The notes beneath the pieces were generated by a model, which was not told the origin of the DNA, searched no databases, and saw only the letters and a program-made list of their open reading frames with translations. Shown in pieces: positions 41,767-53,029 of a DNA stretch of 64,000 nucleotides (position 1 is the first letter of the stretch; the number at the start of each line of letters is the position of its first letter). Origin of the DNA: Hermatobates lingyangjiaoensis (lineage: Eukaryota > Arthropoda > Insecta > Hemiptera > Hermatobatidae); the NCBI GenBank assembly GCA_026182355.1, contig JAPFBL010000233.1, forward strand, positions 310,001-374,000. The letters run 5' to 3'. The position numbers were made by a program, and so were the translations under genes.

Positions 41767-42780
41767 AAGATATTTGAAAAGTAATATCCTGGTGGTAAAT
41801 AAAATTATTTTTCATTTACTATCTGATGAGCAGCGTTAATGATTCACCACCTGGTGGTGTAAATGAGATATTTGAAAAGTAATATCCTGGTGGTAAATAA
41901 AATTATTTTTCATTTACTATCTGATGAGCAGCGTTAATGATTCACCACCTGGTGGTGTAAATGAGATATTTGAAAAGTAATATCCTGGTGGTAAATAAAA
42001 TTATTTTTCATTTACTATCTGATGAGCAGCGTTAATGATTCACCACCTGGTGGTGTAAATGAGATATTTGAAAAGTAATATCCTGGTGGTAAATAAAATT
42101 ATTTTTCATTTACTATCTGATGAGCAGCGTTAATGATTCACCACCTGGTGGTGTAAATGAGATATTTGAAAAGTAATATCCTGGTGGTAAATGAAATTAT
42201 TTTTCATTTACTATCTGATGAGCAGCGTTAATGATTCACCACCTGGTGGTGTAAATGAGATATTTGAAAAGTAATATCCTGGTGGTAAATAAAATTATTT
42301 TTCATTTACTATCTGATGAGCAGCGTTAATGATTCACCACCTGGTGGTGTAAATGAGATATTTGAAAAGTAATATCCTGGTGGTAAATAAATTATTTTTC
42401 ATTTACTATCTGATGAGCAGCGTTAATGATTCACCACCTGGTGGTGTAAATGAGATATTTGAAAAGTAATATCCTGGTGGTAAATGAAATTATTTTTCAT
42501 TTACTATCTGATGAGCAGCGTTAATGATTCACCACCTGGTGGTGTAAATAGATATTTGAAAAGTAATATCCTGGTGGTAAATGAAATTATTTTTTCATTT
42601 ACTATCTGATGAAGCAGGTTTAAATGATTCACCACCTGGTGGTGTAAATGAGATATTTGAAAAGTAATATCCTGGTGGTAAATGAAATTATTTTTCATTT
42701 TATCTGATGAGCAGCGTTAAATGATTCACACTGGTGGTGTAAATGATGATATTTGAAAAGTTATATCCTGGTGGTAAATT
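41767..42780. repeat. Minisatellite, 98-bp unit, about 10 copies
   Basis: Unit: GATATTTGAAAAGTAATATC, CTGGTGGTAAATAAAATT, TCTGATGAGCAGCGTTAATG, ATTCACCACCTGGTGGTG. Starts at 41767, 41865, 41963, 42061, 42159, 42257, 42355, 42452, 42550 and 42650. The first seven are almost identical; from about 42450 single-base indels begin. CACCACC-T-GGTGGTG is a 7-bp hairpin in each unit. 98 bp is not a codon multiple, so the minus-strand frames across it are shadows. Confidence 0.95.
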
Positions 42781-43460
42781 AGAAATTAAAAATGTTTTCA
42801 TTTACATACTTCATGATGAGCAGCTTAATTGATTCAACAACTCTCGAGAAATTCGGTGTATAATGTGATTTGAAAAATGTATTCCTGTGTATAATAGATT
42901 ATTTTTGAATGAAAAATTATATACATGCATTGGCTATGTTAATTATTCTAAACTTTCTGGTGTGTATATAGAGATTTTAGATAAAAGTATATTCCATGAT
43001 GGTATAAACGAAAATCAGTAATGTTTTTATTTAACTATCGTGATGAAAAATCTGTTCGTTAATGTTTACAAACGTGTTGCTCAATGAGATATTTGAAGAA
43101 GTAATGGTCCGACCTAAAAATACAATCTATTTTTCGGAAATTTACATTATCTGCGTGCTAGTCTGTTGATATGATTCACCTTGTCATGTTACATGAAGTA
43201 TCATTCCTTCTAAAACTTATATCTCTTAGATGGTAAAAGTTAAATTATTTTCCAATTTTTTCGTTTAGGAGCATCTTAATTGATATGGTCTTGGATGTGA
43301 CTACATGATGATTTTCCTGTCAGCATATCCATTTGACAATGAAAGTTATGTTTGCATCGTGTTTCCCAGCTAATCTTAATTGAGGGCATAATATTCCCAT
43401 CCTGTGTAGATATCAAGTATATTTTAAAAGTCTTGTAACGTATATATTAATGATTTTTAA
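42781..43460. repeat. Progressively decayed copies of the 98-bp unit
   Basis: Pieces of the unit recur in order with rising divergence: TGATGAGCAGCTTAATTGAT (42812), ATGAGATATTTGAAGAAGTA (43084), TATGATTCACCTTG (43170). By 43300 only faint traces remain. Divergence increases steadily with distance from the clean array. Confidence 0.6.
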
Positions 43461-43464
43461 GTAT

Positions 43465-44440
43465 CCCATCACTTGAAGCAAAATTTCCATTGTCTATGAC
43501 TTTTTTATATAAATGTTTCCTTTCAATATAATATTTTTACATCTCAGTTATGTTTCTGTTTGTAATTTCAATAAAAGGAAAAATATATGTATAGATCGTT
43601 AAAGCCATTTAACGCAAGTTTATATAATGCATTTATAATAATTATCCAAAAGGAAAATACTTTTGTGATTAATGCTTCTTTATCCCTTTCAAGCTTGTAT
43701 GAATTAATAGAACATATAATAGATTGATAATAGTGTAAATAGTTAGCAATTATTAAAATAAATAAAAACATTTGCATTACTACAGCAAAACCTCGATTCA
43801 AAAACGTATAGTTCTATTGAAATACTGGTGGAAATAATTTATTCGTTTGCTTTAAATCTACTGGTCTTGAATCAGTGAGACGAGATCAAAGCATTTTGCT
43901 TGTACATCGCTTTCTCATTTGAATTGAAAACATCCCTCGGTTTGCTCTTCTAAGCTGACAATCAAACGATTCCTTTATATCAATACCGGCCGACTGAAAA
44001 TCGCTATAACGCTTTAAAAGAAGATTTCTCATTTAAGAAAAAGAAACTATTCAGTTTTCACCTTCAAAAGACAACATATTTTCAGATAAAAAATATAAAG
44101 AAACAATGTCTTTTATGTTGCTGATAAAAATCACGTATGATAATTACTTATCATTACTGTATATAAAATGATTGTAAACAAATGAGATTCCAGCAGCAAA
44201 ATAAGAAAGATAATGTTTTAAAACAGGAACTAACATTCCTTTAAACACATTAAAGTTAACTAAATTAAATTAACGTAAAAGTGATCGATTGTAATTATCA
44301 TTAAGGCGCAGTAAATGTTTCCACAATAAACAGTATCGACCAATTTTTTAATGAAAATATGAAATATTTTACTGAAATATAATAAATAAATAAAAAGTTT
44401 AATAAAAACAAATTAAACAAAGAAATTTGTATAATAATTT
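43465..44440. other. AT-rich DNA, nothing recognised
   Basis: No supported feature. Confidence 0.5.
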
Positions 44441-44455
44441 GTATAAACAAAAATT

Positions 44456-44950
44456 TGGGCTTTCAATGGTAACTGCTTATCCCCCCTTCTGAGTAACTTA
44501 TACATTGAGTTTTTTGAAACCAAAATGTTAAGCTTAATATTGCCTAGTCATGTTAAATGGTGTAGATATGTTGACGATATACTATGCCTCTGTCATAAAT
44601 TTAAAAATAAATATGCTTTTCTAATAAAACTAAATTCATTATTATCGACAATCCAGTTTACAATGGAGAAGAAGTAAGTGGTAATTTACCCTTCTTAAAT
44701 GTCCTGATCTATAGGTTACCTAAAGAGTTACGCTTTAGTGTATATAGAAAACCTTTAAATGTACTTGCGTATGTTCACTTTTATTCTTCCCAACCACGAA
44801 ATGATAAAATTTCTGTTCTTAGAAATATGTTTTTAAGGGAGTTTAGAGTGTTATTCCCTGAATTTCTTAATGATGAGATTAATAATACAAGGTTAATTGC
44901 CCTATCATTAAAATACCTCTCCTCATATCGATTTAGCCTTGAAAGGTGCT
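44456..44950 (+). pseudogene. Penelope-like element reverse transcriptase, 3' part, broken
   Basis: Translated in pieces it shows the end of the RT domain. A GL.M...PP...YT.S.F region (44457-44516) corresponds to the GL.MG.PLSP box. Then KWCRYVDDILC with the catalytic YVDD (44556-44590). Then SGNLPFLNVLIYR (44678-44712), FSVYRKPLNVLAYVHFYSS and NDKISVLRNMFLREFRVLF. Stops and at least one frameshift (between 44640 and 44680) break it. The first RT motifs are absent, so the copy is 5'-truncated. The GIY-YIG domain follows directly. Confidence 0.85.
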
Positions 44951-45017
44951 AAAAAAACTTTCTCAAATACTTCAACAGAGCCCCGTTCATTGTCAAATTC
45001 CATAATTTTACCATAAC

Positions 45018-45460
45018 ATGGACTCATTGGACCCCCTTCCTATACTAGCCAAACAACTTGATTTTAATATAGTGTTTTCTACTCGTAATAACGTGGACAA
45101 TATGTTAATAAATAACTTTCCTAGGGAACTGGAGTCCGATGGTATTTATAAAATCCGGTTCAAAAATTGCCAAAAAATATATATTGGACAAACTGGTAAA
45201 TCATTAAAGACACGTGTAAAACAACACCACTACAACGTAAGTAGACAGGAAAAAAGTAGCGCCTTATAATTGCATATAAGTAATGAAAATCATTGTATTT
45301 ATTGGAATGGGGCCAAATTTATAACCTGATGAAAAATTGATCTTGTTAAGAAATATTATCGAATCCACTCTAATTAAATTTAATACATCAAATATTATAT
45401 ACATTAGTAACGGGCTCCTCAAGCTTGATTGTTTCTTGACGAGGGCAATAGCCTCTTCTA
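45018..45460 (+). pseudogene. Penelope-like element GIY-YIG endonuclease, broken
   Basis: The 83-codon frame 45018-45269 ends in DGIYKIRFKNCQKIYIGQTG followed by KSLKTRVKQHHYNVSRQEKS. These are the GIY and YIG strands and the conserved Arg of the PLE endonuclease that nicks target DNA. After a stop at 45267 the sequence continues in pieces: SNENHCIYWNGAKFI and a frame-shifted LLRNIIESTLIKFNTSN with the expected Glu helix. This is the typical PLE C-terminus. Two or more lesions make it inactive. Confidence 0.88.
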
Positions 45461-45539
45461 ATAGGATAGTTTTTTTACTTTTTTTTACTGTCAAACATGC
45501 CTCTCTGGACTATTGCACTTTCATACACTTTACACATTT

Positions 45540-45664
45540 TGTGTTTTGGTTGGGTTTTTGAGTCTGACGAAACCGCTTGTTACGGTTAATAGATCTTGGT
45601 CTTTTTTTCTTATTTCTTATTGTGGTTTGAATATTGCTTGTTGTTTCACATGTTTATTGTGAAC

Positions 45665-45698
<34 letters not shown>

Positions 45699-45700
45699 CA
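45540..45700 (+). mobile_element. 3' end of the Penelope-like element, family A reference
   Basis: It follows the endonuclease by about 80 nt: GGTTGGGTTTTTGAGTCTGA, CGAAACCGCTTGTTACGG, TTATTGTGGTTTGAATATTG, GTTTCACATGTTTATTGTGA, then (TA)n to 45700. This links all family A ends in the window to a GIY-YIG PLE. The core is slightly damaged (CTGACGAAACCG; GGTTAATAG). Confidence 0.8.
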
Positions 45701-46000
45701 TTGGTTACTTTAAGAGTTTGTGAGGAGGCAATTATCTACCTTCTCAAAGCCCGCTCTCCTGCTGGCCTCAACTTGTACCATTAATTTAATTTTTTTTTTG
45801 TTATTTTACTCTCTATAGTTAGCAGCTTTACTAAGGCAGCTAGCAGAGTGCGTGCGTGTTCGTCGCTTTTGACCGTTCGCTCAGTTAGCTTCAGTTACTC
45901 GAAGGGACTACTTCTGCCCGATGACGATGAATGTCGAAATATCTATGTGAGTCTTTCTTGTATGTGTTTTTATGTTTTTCTCTTTCCTTAGTAAACTATA
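45700..46000 (+). repeat. PLE-type terminus, family B, with GC-richer leader
   Basis: CAAAGCCCGCTCTCCTGCTG and GCAGCTAGCAGAGTGCGTGC precede ACTTCTGCCCGATGACGATG and AATGTCGAAATATCTATGTG. The core is at 45919-45939. It ends in ACTATATATATTG. Confidence 0.6.
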
Positions 46001-46009
46001 TATATTGTT

Positions 46010-46740
46010 TGTTTTTAATGAAACCATATTAATAAAGTTACTGAATAAAATCTTTTTTTTTCTTTTGTTACACTGCTTATTACAGTTAATTAGTTATTGA
46101 TGAAAATAATTTTTCAAGAATCTCCTATTTATTTTCCATGTTCTTACAAAAGAAATTTGAAATCCTGGTATTAAAAAAAAAATATTGTTCATAAGCTGTT
46201 AATGAATCTTTATTGAAAGTAATGAGTAAAAGAAATGGCACACTTGTGAGGAAAATCACACGAACTGTAGACATTAATCAGAGCCAACTTCAAATAAATG
46301 CACTACTATCATAAATCAAAGAAGGTATTCCAGCAATGCTGACAGTTTTATCTTTGAAAAAAATGAAACTGCTTAACTTTAATCATCTGTCAGTTAGAGA
46401 ATAAAGCTAAAATAAGGTTACTTCAGTTTCTCCAAATAGGCAATTTATATTTTTATTTAGTTTTTTAGAATAATACAAACTAAACAGACAAACTACATGT
46501 GGTGTAAAGTACTTTACCTTCACACATATGAAATATTAACGCAAGAACAATATTATTGTCCTTAAATCAGATATTTCTGAAAGTAAGTTGAACTATTCAT
46601 AGTTTTTCTTTTAAGTTTGAATACTAATGATACAGAAAAGACGACTTAAATATACTGCACAAAATGAAAATATTTTTTGTTGAACTGAAGTGTGCTTATT
46701 TTCTTTGTATTGTTTAATATTATTTCATCAAATTATTTAT
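46010..46740. other. AT-rich DNA, nothing recognised
   Basis: No supported feature. Confidence 0.5.
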
Positions 46741-46746
46741 TATGTC

Positions 46747-47250
46747 AGGTTAGATTGTAGCGGTAGTCTCTCAGAGGAACACAAACAGGCCGACTATTGG
46801 CCCTTTGTGATACCACGGAATGAAGATTGATTCTATATTGGGAGTCCTGAAGTTTGCCTAGCTCAACTGTATTTAGTGTAGGAATCTTTAATCATTTAAT
46901 CAGTACCTGATATTGTACATGCTCAGAACCTACGGCTTAACATCTTCTACGAGGGATGATGTGCTCTGATTTATTCACCACCTATGAGAATAAATCTATG
47001 GCCAGAGTGGATATTGAACCTCGATTTATTCTACATTGGGGGTCCTCCATTTTACCAAATTCAACTTTACTTATTGCAGGGATTATTAGCGAGTACCTGA
47101 CATTGTACAGGCACGAAAGCAATGGTTTATCATCCTATTCAAGGGATAACGTACTCTGGTTTATTTATTCTCTTCTTCAGTGAATAAATCAATGACCAGA
47201 GAGGGTATTGAACCCCGGAACTGCGAGTCCTGGTACCGAGCGATTATACA
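46747..47250 (-). mobile_element. Two fused SINE copies, minus strand
   Basis: Read on minus, the first copy starts at about 47250 (head with B box GGGGTTCAATACCC) and runs to GGACCCCCAATGTAGAATAA near 47030. There a second copy begins inside its own head (CGAGGTTCAATATCCACTC) and runs to the tail (ACAAAGGGCCAATAGTCGGC, CTACAATCTAACCTG) at 46747. The joint lacks the second A box. The plus frames at 46956 and 47208 are shadows. Confidence 0.75.
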
Positions 47251-47254
47251 TTGC

Positions 47255-47740
47255 AAACACCAAAGGTTTTTTTTATATAAAATATTATTTTCTGAGCAAT
47301 TATCTGCCCATTACTAGACAAATTCATCGTTTAACATTCTACATTAAGTTCAGAGTTCCACCAATAGAAACACTAGTTTATCATGAAATATCTGAAAACA
47401 GAAAATGTACTGTAACGCCCTTTGGTGAATGTAATTTAAAAAAAAATATATTTCAACTCATTCTCCACATGACGTTCTATTATGAGGTAAAGTTTCATTT
47501 TGATTTTTTAATCGGTATGTCTTGTATCACTCTCACAATCTTTCAGATTGAATATATAAGTCAACATGTTTACATTTTATTGGAAAAAAAAACTCGTTTT
47601 GTTTTAAACTAGAAAATAAACTAGAAAAATGTGAGTAGAAATAAAAAATAAAAAACGAGACATACGACATATCATTATAGAAGAAAATATATATTTTATA
47701 CTTGAATTGAAAGAGAAGCAAAAAATAAAATAACAAGACA
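47255..47740. other. AT-rich DNA, nothing recognised
   Basis: The 134-codon plus frame 47208-47612 starts inside the SINE and continues with AT-rich composition; I do not support it as a gene. Confidence 0.45.
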
Positions 47741-47744
47741 AATG

Positions 47745-47875
47745 CTAGTGCGAATGTGAGGACAAGATCAATGTTAGCAGTGTCAGCCCTACGTGGCATC
47801 CCTTGAACTTGAAAATCAGCTAAAATAAAGGTATCACTCTGAACTAGGCTTGAATAGAAAATGTTAAAAAACATT
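47745..47875 (-). CDS. Possible minus-strand exon, doubtful
   Basis: A T-rich acceptor AACATTTTCTATTCAAG ends near 47858. It precedes LVQSDTFILADFQVQGMP and RRADTANIDLVLTFALAF, with more balanced codons than the AT-rich hydrophobic run after it. No acceptable donor was found before 47745. The surrounding 131-codon frame ends in low-complexity residues. Confidence 0.2.
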
Positions 47876-47939
47876 CTTCCAATAAACTTTATAAACAATA
47901 TTAATATAGTTAAGTGTTTAATTTGCAATGCAAAAATAC

Positions 47940-49015
47940 TGTTAATGAAATATAAGCCAATTTAAAGTGAAATCCTCTGTAATACAGTTTTGACCCAATT
48001 CACAGGGATTAGTCTCGTAGTAATTAAAAATGCTTAATTTATCATTGGTATGTTAAGTGACTGCAATTCTATACCTTCACAACAAAAATATCCAATATCA
48101 CGGGAGATTACTTTCATTTAGTTCATTAATATATGTATATGAGTTAATTATAATTACTTAGTAATTTGAAACGCAGCTCAAACTGCCTTTTCCTTGTGAA
48201 TAAAGCATAAATATACATTAATAGATGATACAATTTGCAATATTTGTATATTTACCTGAGATTCACTTGAAATACAAGTGGAATTAATTTGAACAGGGAC
48301 TTGGACTAATTAATTATTAATTAATTGATGGCCATGTTATATATATTGGAGACTAAATGAACCATATCAAATGATAATTAATAATTATTTTTTATTTTCA
48401 TACCTTTTGTTTGATAGTAAAAGTAACTAATCATAGTTCTTTAAGTTAGTTTATAATTATTTGGAATAGTTTTCTAAATCTGCGAGACCCAAAGACTATT
48501 TCATGAATATTGCACCTCATGTACATATTTCAAGCATCGAGTGCTAAGCCAGTATAACAGAGAATTACATCAACATTATATAAAAAAACAATGTTTTCAA
48601 TTGTTTGGATATTTGGATCAAAGTATATAAATCCAATATTTCACATAAATATACCTATTGAAAAGCCCTGAAACAATTATAGAGGTTTTCCAAATAATTT
48701 AAACAAAAAAATAATCTTGTTCCAGGTATTTGTATTGCTGAGTTGAAACAGATACATCAAAATTACACATCTGTAGAGAAAATTTATAAAATAAAGTTTG
48801 TTTATTTTACTAAAAAGGTGTTCGCACGATATTTCTTAAAATCGCCTTGATTCTGTATTATTAGTTCAAAGTCAATAAATAAAAGTTTAAAAACTGTTCA
48901 CTTATAGTAATAAAGAATCTTTTACAACATTGTTATTTGCGTTGATAACGTTAATTAACAAGTGGATCTACTATATACATATTTAACATTGATTTAAATC
49001 CTATCTCTGCTTAAT
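47940..49015. other. AT-rich DNA, nothing recognised
   Basis: No supported feature. Confidence 0.5.
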
Positions 49016-49019
49016 TAAA

Positions 49020-49023
49020 CAGA

Positions 49024-49075
<52 letters not shown>
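49020..49075. repeat. (GA)n microsatellite
   Basis: GA tract with one GTGA interruption. It forms the (TC)n tail of the SINE-like element on its right. Confidence 0.9.
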
Positions 49076-49078
<3 letters not shown>

Positions 49079-49079
49079 G

Positions 49080-49252
49080 AGATAGAACCGTTCTTTGCAA
49101 GATAATCTATGTACTTATAAAACTCTGTTACCCACGTTTATATGTTTGCACACGCCCAAAATTGAATAATATATTTGAAATTTGGTGGGCATCGAAACCC
49201 ACGTACTTGGCATTGCAAATGCAGCTCGCTACCAATGCACCACGAGGGCATT
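49080..49252 (-). mobile_element. Second SINE family: tRNA-like head and (TC)n tail
   Basis: On minus from 49252: CCTCGTGGTGCATTGGTAGC (A box TGGTGCATTGG), GAGCTGCATTTGCAATGC (a possible anticodon-arm region), GTGGGTTTCGATGCCCACC (B box with one extra T). A short body leads to the (TC)n at 49075-49020. The head differs from the other SINEs here. A lone tRNA pseudogene is the alternative. Confidence 0.5.
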
Positions 49253-49259
49253 CTTATTA

Positions 49260-49635
49260 CTTCTATAATTTTTTGACATAAATACTAATGATTTAATTAT
49301 AATAAATTTAGAAAGAGAAAATTTAATGAATAATCTACGATAATATGAAATAATTATTTAATATATCAATAAATGATATTTATTATAGTTAACAGAATTT
49401 AATAATTATCGAATAATATAATTAAAATATTAACACACACAATTATCTCCGTAATCAAAAACACTGTCATAATGACTATAGTTTATTCCTTTGATATATC
49501 TATTTGAATAAAAATGGTAGAGTAGGGCTCCCAATACATCGGAAGGTATGGAAAAGTTCTTGATAAAACTAATTCTCTCTAAATTAAGAGTTCAGGACTA
49601 ATTGCATTTGCTATAACATCTAAGGAATTGTTATG
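49260..49635. other. AT-rich DNA, nothing recognised
   Basis: Possibly the more decayed upstream part of the helicase relic, but no motif could be read. Confidence 0.4.
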
Positions 49636-49669
49636 TGATTGTCAAGACAGGAACTGATGCTGATATACA

Positions 49670-50479
49670 CAATACTTGAATCAGTCTTACATGTGGCGCA
49701 AGTTTACTAAATTCCATTTAACTAGCAATATGAGAGTTCAAGAAGAAGATGAGGAATACTCTAAATTTCTGATAAACACTAGTGATGAGAAAGTTGAAAA
49801 GAATGAAAATAAAGAGATGATTGCTGCCCGTAAGAGATGTTTAGCCGTGCACATAATATTGATTAGTGTATTAAATACATTTACTCTTGATTCGGCAACC
49901 AACAAATATTGTTCAAAGAAAATTCTACATAAGTTCTATTCAACGAGACAGACAGTGAAATTAATCATAAATTAATTGAATAATTTCCAGGATAAATTAA
50001 ACAATATCTGCAATTCAACTCCGTTTGTGTAGGAACAGAACCCACACATTAACCTCAAGAATTGCTTGACTCACGAGAGTTGTCTGGACTGCTCTAACAT
50101 AAGCTAGAACTCAAAAAGGAGCATGTCATGTGTATTTATGAGAAACATTGATCCACTTCGCTTATGTAACGGAGTAAGACTAATAACTGAGGAGCTTTAT
50201 GATAAAGTAATTATTTATAGAATTATTGCATCACGGTGTCAATGATAAATAATTTTAATTCCAAGATTAAAAATTGTTTTATCTGAAGACGACAACATTC
50301 CTTTTTCAAGGATTTAATTTCCAATTCAGTTAGCATTTGCCATGATTATTCATAAATCTCAAGGAAGGACTCTACAGAAAGTTTTAGTTCATTTATGTAA
50401 AACAGCATTTCAACATGGCGAATTACATGTTGCTCTTAGTATTGTCAAACAAAAAGAAGACATTAAAGTTTCTGTTTGA
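49670..50479 (+). pseudogene. Pif1-like helicase C-terminus, probably from a Helitron
   Basis: The frame 49676-49975 begins SYMWRKFTKFHLTSNMRVQ, matching the L-x-x-NMR block of Helitron/Pif1 helicases. After decay, RNIDPLRLCNGVRLI (50141-50186) matches the RN-LCNGTRL block. Then ILIPRLKIVLSEDDNIPF and PIQLAFAMIIHKSQGRT (helicase motif V type), then FQHGELHVALS and EDIKVSV-stop at 50479. An in-frame TAA at 50315-50317 falls where Gln of QFP is expected. Deletions and stops make it dead. Helitron origin is inferred; Rep and the Helitron ends are not seen. Confidence 0.8.
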
Positions 50480-50855
50480 TTTTTTTTTTAAAATTTAAAG
50501 AATTCAAATTCTACAAAAAATTTAAATAAAAAGGAGAGATGTTGGATGACCTAACTGGTCGCGAGTAGTGTAGTAAGTACGAGTATTAAAAATATCCACA
50601 GTAGCAAACCACTGTAATTCCAAATTAACTAAATGAAAGTCCTTTATCATATCATATTTTTTTATATATTACATAAATTTAATTATTATGGATGCTTACT
50701 CAGCTATTATTTTAACCATGAATATTAATAAAATGAGAAGTAACAATACTTTGAGAGGCTATGTGAGAGCGATAAGAGAGTAAGTGAGAGATTCATGGTT
50801 AGGAGCTTGGATTGGATGGATTGGATTTTTCCCACTTTTGCATTTCTTCATCCTT
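50480..50855. other. AT-rich DNA after the helicase relic
   Basis: Nothing recognised; no clear CTRR-with-hairpin Helitron terminus. Confidence 0.4.
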
Positions 50856-50859
50856 CTTA

Positions 50860-51375
50860 TCATAGTCTGTAAGTAACAACCTGTGTTGTTGGTTGACACT
50901 TTTAAGTGATGCATCACACATCATCAGGTCATGGACTGTAAGCGTTTTATATTTAGAATTAAAGATTGTTTCATTGGAGATTGAAGGTTTAATTATTTGC
51001 TTCAGTGTGCCAGGTAAGTTTTGTATGGGAGATTTAGGCAGGGTGTTTGGCCTCTTCTTCCACCTAGTTAACCCACTTCATATCGATTTCAAGTCCCTAC
51101 TTCCACAGATAATTTGAATATTTTATTCCGACTCTTTTTATGTATTATTGTTATTGATACCATTAGTTTTAATCAAAATGAGCTTTTTCTTTCAAAATAA
51201 TTTTAATTCTATTCACCATCATTTTTCTTTTATGATTTTGTTTATAGATATTTTCTGAATGGCTTTTTGAAGCACCTCCAGAAGGGGGCATTGTGATTTT
51301 TCTGAATAAAGCAGTCCTTGTATGTGTGTTTCGCTGGTCTCCCAGCTCCCTTTAAAACATGTGTCCTCATACACC
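50860..51375 (+). other. Unclassified region with LTR-like polyadenylation context
   Basis: A 74-codon frame (50893-51117) and a good donor CCAG|GTAAGTTTT at 51013 lie here. Further on, AGAAGGGGGCATTGTGATTT, TCTGAATAAAGCAGTCC and CTGGTCTCCCAGCTCCC resemble the R-U5 part of an LTR (poly(A) signal followed by GC-rich sequence). No partner LTR or primer-binding site was seen. Exon, LTR and chance all remain possible. Confidence 0.2.
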
Positions 51376-51379
51376 TATA

Positions 51380-52765
51380 CTGTACGACACTCTAATTATT
51401 CTTCATTATTATTTTACCAATAATAGGATTATAATAATTAGAACTACATTATAATCAGGGTTAAAGCACGTTACATTGATTTTTACAATAGTTTTTAATA
51501 TTCTATGATCCGTCAGATATTCATCATTACATTGGTTTCTGCAGTACAGCAAATGAATTGTGCTTGTTATGACATCGTTTTCTACAAAAATGATTAAAAT
51601 TATAAAAATAAGAAAACAAGAAAAAGTAAATTTATTATAATGGGCAACAATCTTACTGCGAAAATTTTAAACTAAACAGAAATCGCTATTTATTTGTAGA
51701 ATTTGATTGTCCTAGTAAGCTTTCAATTGAAAACTAAATTAAAATATTTAAATAAACCTGCAATTAAAGGCTATTGTTGCACAACATTTGAATAACTGGA
51801 TTATTCGAGCAAATTGAGACCAAATTGAACTGAGTTATACTTAAATGTATCTCTGCTATCAGCTTATTAACACTACTGGAATTCAGTCTATAGTGTTCTT
51901 GAATATAAAAATCAGTTAATGTTTTCTAAATCTACATTTTGCTTATAATACAACACTACATAATATAACTAAATAAAATAAAAAAAAAACTATGTCGTAA
52001 TCGCAACATGTAGGATCATGGCAAAAATTTGACAGATCAAGAAATTTGAAGTAACAAGATTTCCCCTTCCCAAAATATTTGGTTTTAATGAAAGTTTATA
52101 ACATATTATATAAAACATGTTTGGGGGCAAACACGTGAATCAAACATCGATGTGTTAATACTAGTGAATTACAGAATAGTGGAAGTAAAACCTTTTCACT
52201 AAAACAACTGCAGCTAAAATATACATATAGGAATATATTTGTAAAAGTTCGGAGCAGTTTATTACTGAAACATATATTGTTGAATAACGTCTTACATATG
52301 GCTTCCTTCTAATAGATGAAATTGTGCAAAAACTGTAAAAACCAAATGTGGATTGTTATTTAACAATCTACGAATACATACATATATATTCGTACATTTT
52401 TAAGTAATATACGGATTACTTGCCATTGCGTCTCCAACGTGCTTAGTCACCCTTTCTCTTTTTTCATAAAGACGGATTGATCAACAGTTTGAATTTATAA
52501 GTGTGGCTTTTTACTCTGTGTTCTACTTTTCTACGAAATTGAACTCGTAATATATATTATATATGTACTTTGAAAAGCTAAAGAAACTCGACTGAAAAAC
52601 AGATACTGGAACTCGCATTCAATATTTTGGTCTTTTTAAGTTCATTCTCAGAAAATGAAATTAAGCAGCGGGAAAATACTTTTTTTTTACTTATGTACAT
52701 CAATGATGTTGTTGGACAATGACCAGGACAACTTATTTTGGTTGAAATATCTTAGTCAGTCTGGT
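51380..52765. other. AT-rich DNA, nothing recognised
   Basis: No supported feature. Confidence 0.5.
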
Positions 52766-52769
52766 TTAG

Positions 52770-52776
<7 letters not shown>

Positions 52777-52820
<44 letters not shown>

Positions 52821-52843
52821 ACCATATATATATATATATATAT
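52777..52843. repeat. Compound (TA)n(TG)n(TA)n microsatellite
   Basis: TA tract, GTGTGTGTGTGTGTG, ACCA, TA tract. The frame over it is a shadow. Confidence 0.9.
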
Positions 52844-52849
52844 CTACAA

Positions 52850-52930
52850 AATTAAAGTTTATCAGGACTCGATCACTTTTTCAGGTTCAAACTAAACTCT
52901 CATTGTAAACGTTTTGGCAACCTGCCAGTT
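52850..52930 (-). repeat. PLE-type terminal fragment, family G
   Basis: On minus: CAAAACGTTTACAATGAGAG then TTTAGTTTGAACCTGAAAAA, GTGATCGAGTCCTGATAAAC. It matches 14965-15030 and is placed next to a TA tract. Confidence 0.55.
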
Positions 52931-53029
52931 TTAATGTTTATATTTCTATTTTGTTAGTCAAGTGTTAGAATTTAGTTTTAGTTAAAAAATTGTTAAGTAA
53001 CTTTAAAATAGTATGTATATATCTTCAAA

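Noticed and set aside
41630..42698. Minus-strand ORFs MKNNFIYHQDITFQIS in two places
   Set aside because: They are the 98-bp minisatellite read in different frames; the unit is not a multiple of three.
45018..45269. Host GIY-YIG endonuclease gene
   Set aside because: It follows RT motifs with YVDD and precedes a terminal repeat shared with many other loci, so it belongs to a Penelope-like element.
47533..47928. 131-codon minus ORF with apparent membrane segments
   Set aside because: Most of its length is A/T homopolymer-like DNA giving F, Y, I and L; only a short inner part was kept as a doubtful exon.
49184..49252. Functional tRNA gene (Ala-like anticodon TGC)
   Set aside because: The acceptor ends do not pair, the anticodon stem has mismatches and the B box has an extra base; better explained as a SINE head or tRNA pseudogene.
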